From NCBI RefSeq assembly GCF_008801815.1, contig NZ_VZOX01000019.1: 64,000 bases of DNA. The stretch is one strand, 5' to 3'. Positions within the stretch are counted from its first letter, which is position 1, and each line of letters opens with the position of its first letter. The DNA is from Edwardsiella anguillarum (GTDB lineage Bacteria > Pseudomonadota > Gammaproteobacteria > Enterobacterales > Enterobacteriaceae). The notes beneath the pieces are model-generated. The model was not told the origin of the DNA. It worked only from the letters and a program-made list of their open reading frames with translations, and searched no databases. The position numbers and the translations under genes are program-made. This document shows, one piece after another, positions 62,785 through 64,000 of this stretch.

Positions 62785-62860
62785 TGGTGCCCGGACTCGG
62801 AATCGAACCAAGGACACGGGGATTTTCAATCCCCTGCTCTACCGACTGAGCTATCCGGGC
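62785..62860 (-). tRNA. tRNA-Phe (anticodon GAA)
   Basis: A 76-base tRNA with the 3' CCA encoded. The acceptor GCCCGGA pairs with TCCGGGC, the D-loop is AGCTCAGTCGGTAGAGC, the anticodon stem-loop reads GGGGATTGAAAATCCCC with GAA, and the T-loop is GGTTCGATTCC. All four arms pair. It has its own promoter and terminator and is a single-gene unit. Confidence 0.98.
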
Positions 62861-62870
62861 AACGAGGCGC

Positions 62871-62899
62871 ATTAAACCTGATTCTGGCCTCGGCGTCAA
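62871..62899 (-). promoter_or_regulatory. Sigma-70 promoter of tRNA-Phe
   Basis: On the minus strand TTGACG and TTTAAT are separated by 17 bp, followed by a GC-rich discriminator (GCGCCTCG), as usual for stringently controlled tRNA promoters. Confidence 0.75.
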
Positions 62900-63383
62900 C
62901 GTTATTTCCCGCCGCGCCGTGCGAGTGCCTATTTATTGCACTGGCGCTCGCGGTGCGTGGCGGCTGCGTTTGCCAGCGGCGCACGGTGCATCGATGTCAT
63001 AACGGCGATTTCTACGATCTTTATCACAGAATTGGATTGCGTATAAAATAATAAGCATGAATATTTATTCATTAAAAATGGTTTGATTGTCAATGGTGAT
63101 CGTGTTTGTTTTTTGTTCTGCTTTTGTTGTTGTATGGTGAGGTGTGACAGGATTTGGCCGTTATGTGCAAGGTACGTGTGCGGCTAAAATGGCGCATATT
63201 TATGTTGTAAAATAGATCTATTCTCTGGTGCATTGCCATTTTTGAGTGAATTAATATGCTATGTCGATTGCTTTTTAGATCTATGTATCGCCATGGTGGC
63301 TGTCTGTTAGTGATATGTATCACAGCAGTCCGCCGGTAATTGATTACAATAGAACCAGTTTCCAGGTAAAAGGGGAAATTAAA
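62900..63383. promoter_or_regulatory. Spacer upstream of speFL
   Basis: 484 bp between the tRNA-Phe promoter and speFL, AT-rich from about 63000. It should contain the acid-inducible speFL-speF promoter. A TGATATGTATCACA stretch at 63311-63324 resembles a weak CRP-type palindrome. No ORF is supported. Confidence 0.45.
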
Positions 63384-63488
63384 ATGGAAAATAACAATCG
63401 ATTTTGGCCACATATCCGGCGGGTGACCCATATCATGATGATGGCGCACCGTAGCTGTTTTGATTTTCATCTGTTCAACGCAAGATAA
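63384..63488 (+). CDS. speFL: Ornithine-sensing leader peptide SpeFL
   Basis: A 34-codon ORF, the same length as E. coli SpeFL, the nascent arrest peptide that captures ornithine in the ribosome exit tunnel and thereby turns on speF. It starts MENNNRFWPHIRRVTHIM and ends CFDFHLFNAR; by recall 25 of 34 residues equal the E. coli peptide, including the HIRR, THIM, AHR and FDFH-FNAR blocks. AGGGG lies nine bases before the ATG. The speF start is 306 bp downstream, as expected for this leader. Substitutions include Trp8, Met19-Met20 and Leu30. Confidence 0.92.
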   Translation: MENNNRFWPHIRRVTHIMMMAHRSCFDFHLFNAR

Positions 63489-63794
63489 TTCTCTTCATGT
63501 CATGACATCCGTTGTCGCGGAGTGTCATGTCTCTTCTTCCGTTTGCGTATTTCTGCGCGTTAGCCGCAGGGTATTCATGCGGACAGATCTCTATTGACAC
63601 ACCACGATAAGCGTTTGTCGTCACGGTAGCCTCGTGCTGCTTGGCATGGCATATTTCCATTAATAACAATGATTTAATTATATAAATCGTTGCGGGAAAG
63701 TCTTGCCGTGAGAAAATGCTGTGGATGATGGATTTAATTACATTTAAATCCACGGGATTGTTTTGCTCAAAATAAATACATGAGAGTGAGTGAT
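63489..63794 (+). promoter_or_regulatory. speF leader RNA between speFL and speF
   Basis: A 306-base untranslated stretch. In E. coli the equivalent region contains a Rho-dependent termination zone exposed unless the SpeFL ribosome stalls with ornithine. A GACATCCGTT...GGAGTGTCATGTC stretch at 63503-63531 (ATGACA at 63500 with TGTCAT at 63525) can form a hairpin just after the speFL stop. No other ORF is supported. Confidence 0.6.
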
Positions 63795-64000
63795 ATGAAT
63801 AGTTTAAAAATTGCAGTAAGTCTAAATGTCATTGCATATTTTAATACCTCACGTATGACGGTAGATATTAATGATAGCGATCTTACCGACGTTGCCGCCG
63901 TGGTGCTGTCGGTACAGGATGCGCTGGGCGGCGCGCTGGAGAAGGTCGAGCAGAGCGCCTTTGGCCTGCCCGTCTTTGTCGCCGAGGCGTGCGATCAGCG
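63795..64000 (+). CDS. speF: Inducible ornithine decarboxylase, N-terminal part (cut by window end)
   Basis: The first 68 codons of a large PLP-dependent ornithine decarboxylase that makes putrescine and consumes protons in acid. The segment reads SLKIAVSLNVIAYF, DINDSDLTDVAAVVLSVQDA and FGLPVFVAEACDQ, matching the N-terminal wing domain of E. coli SpeF (SKLKIAVS, NIDVAAIVLSLND, YGIPVFIATE) better than the constitutive SpeC. Together with speFL this identifies it firmly. GAGAGTGAGTGAT precedes the ATG. The catalytic domain lies beyond the window; potE would be expected next. Confidence 0.92.
   Translation, partial: MNSLKIAVSLNVIAYFNTSRMTVDINDSDLTDVAAVVLSVQDALGGALEKVEQSAFGLPVFVAEACDQ

Noticed and set aside
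62744..62860. tRNA-Phe as an attachment site of an integrated element
   Set aside because: No integrase gene and no direct repeat of the tRNA 3' end was found in the window on either side.
1..64000. CRISPR array or insertion sequence
   Set aside because: No regularly spaced repeats, cas genes, transposase ORFs or paired terminal inverted repeats were seen on reading the window.

Overview
The window is about 64 kb of a gamma-proteobacterial chromosome of the order Enterobacterales. Nearly every gene has a close Escherichia coli counterpart, many E. coli neighbourhoods are kept (parC-plsC-ftsP, lysC/pgi, psiE-malGFE/malK-lamB-malM-ubiC-ubiA-plsB-dgkA, lexA-dinF-zur-dusA-pspG-dnaB-alr), and the coding DNA is GC-rich while several spacers are AT-rich. 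The combination fits Hafniaceae, most likely Edwardsiella, but that is inferred from gene order and composition and was not tested by alignment.

Layout. 1-11.4 kb: 3' end of parC, plsC, ftsP, metH, convergent lysC with a long leader, and pgi. 11.4-13.3 kb: a dicarboxylate/amino-acid:cation symporter and psiE. 13.3-21.1 kb: the maltose/maltodextrin regulon, malEFG divergent from malK-lamB-malM across a control region with CRP-like and MalT-like sites. 21.3-27.7 kb: ubiC-ubiA, an OFA-type MFS transporter not present at this place in E. coli, plsB and dgkA. 27.8-37.3 kb: a complete citrate-fermentation locus (citCDEFXGT divergent from the citAB two-component system) lying between dgkA and lexA, which are adjacent in E. 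coli. 37.4-45.5 kb: SOS genes lexA-dinF, zur, an unfamiliar degenerate LuxR-type regulator, dusA, pspG with a sigma-54-like promoter, dnaB and alr. 45.5-51.3 kb: yqhD/yqhC, an S33-type hydrolase, a small outer-membrane barrel and periplasmic sodC. 51.3-59.3 kb: narK-narGHJI. 60.3-61.8 kb: a second DASS carboxylate transporter. 62.8 kb: tRNA-Phe. 63.4 kb to the end: the ornithine-sensing leader peptide speFL and the start of inducible ornithine decarboxylase speF.

How it works together. Apart from housekeeping, the window is rich in anaerobic and acid-stress metabolism: citrate uptake by citrate/succinate exchange plus citrate lyase, nitrate respiration with nitrate/nitrite transport, and acid-inducible ornithine decarboxylation. 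No insertion sequence, prophage gene or CRISPR array was seen. The most noteworthy items are the 34-codon speFL arrest peptide, a lysC leader that looks like a degraded or divergent lysine riboswitch, the tidy insertion of the cit locus into the dgkA-lexA junction, a 22-bp tandem repeat with T-tracts before sodC, and the unassigned regulator at 40.4 kb.
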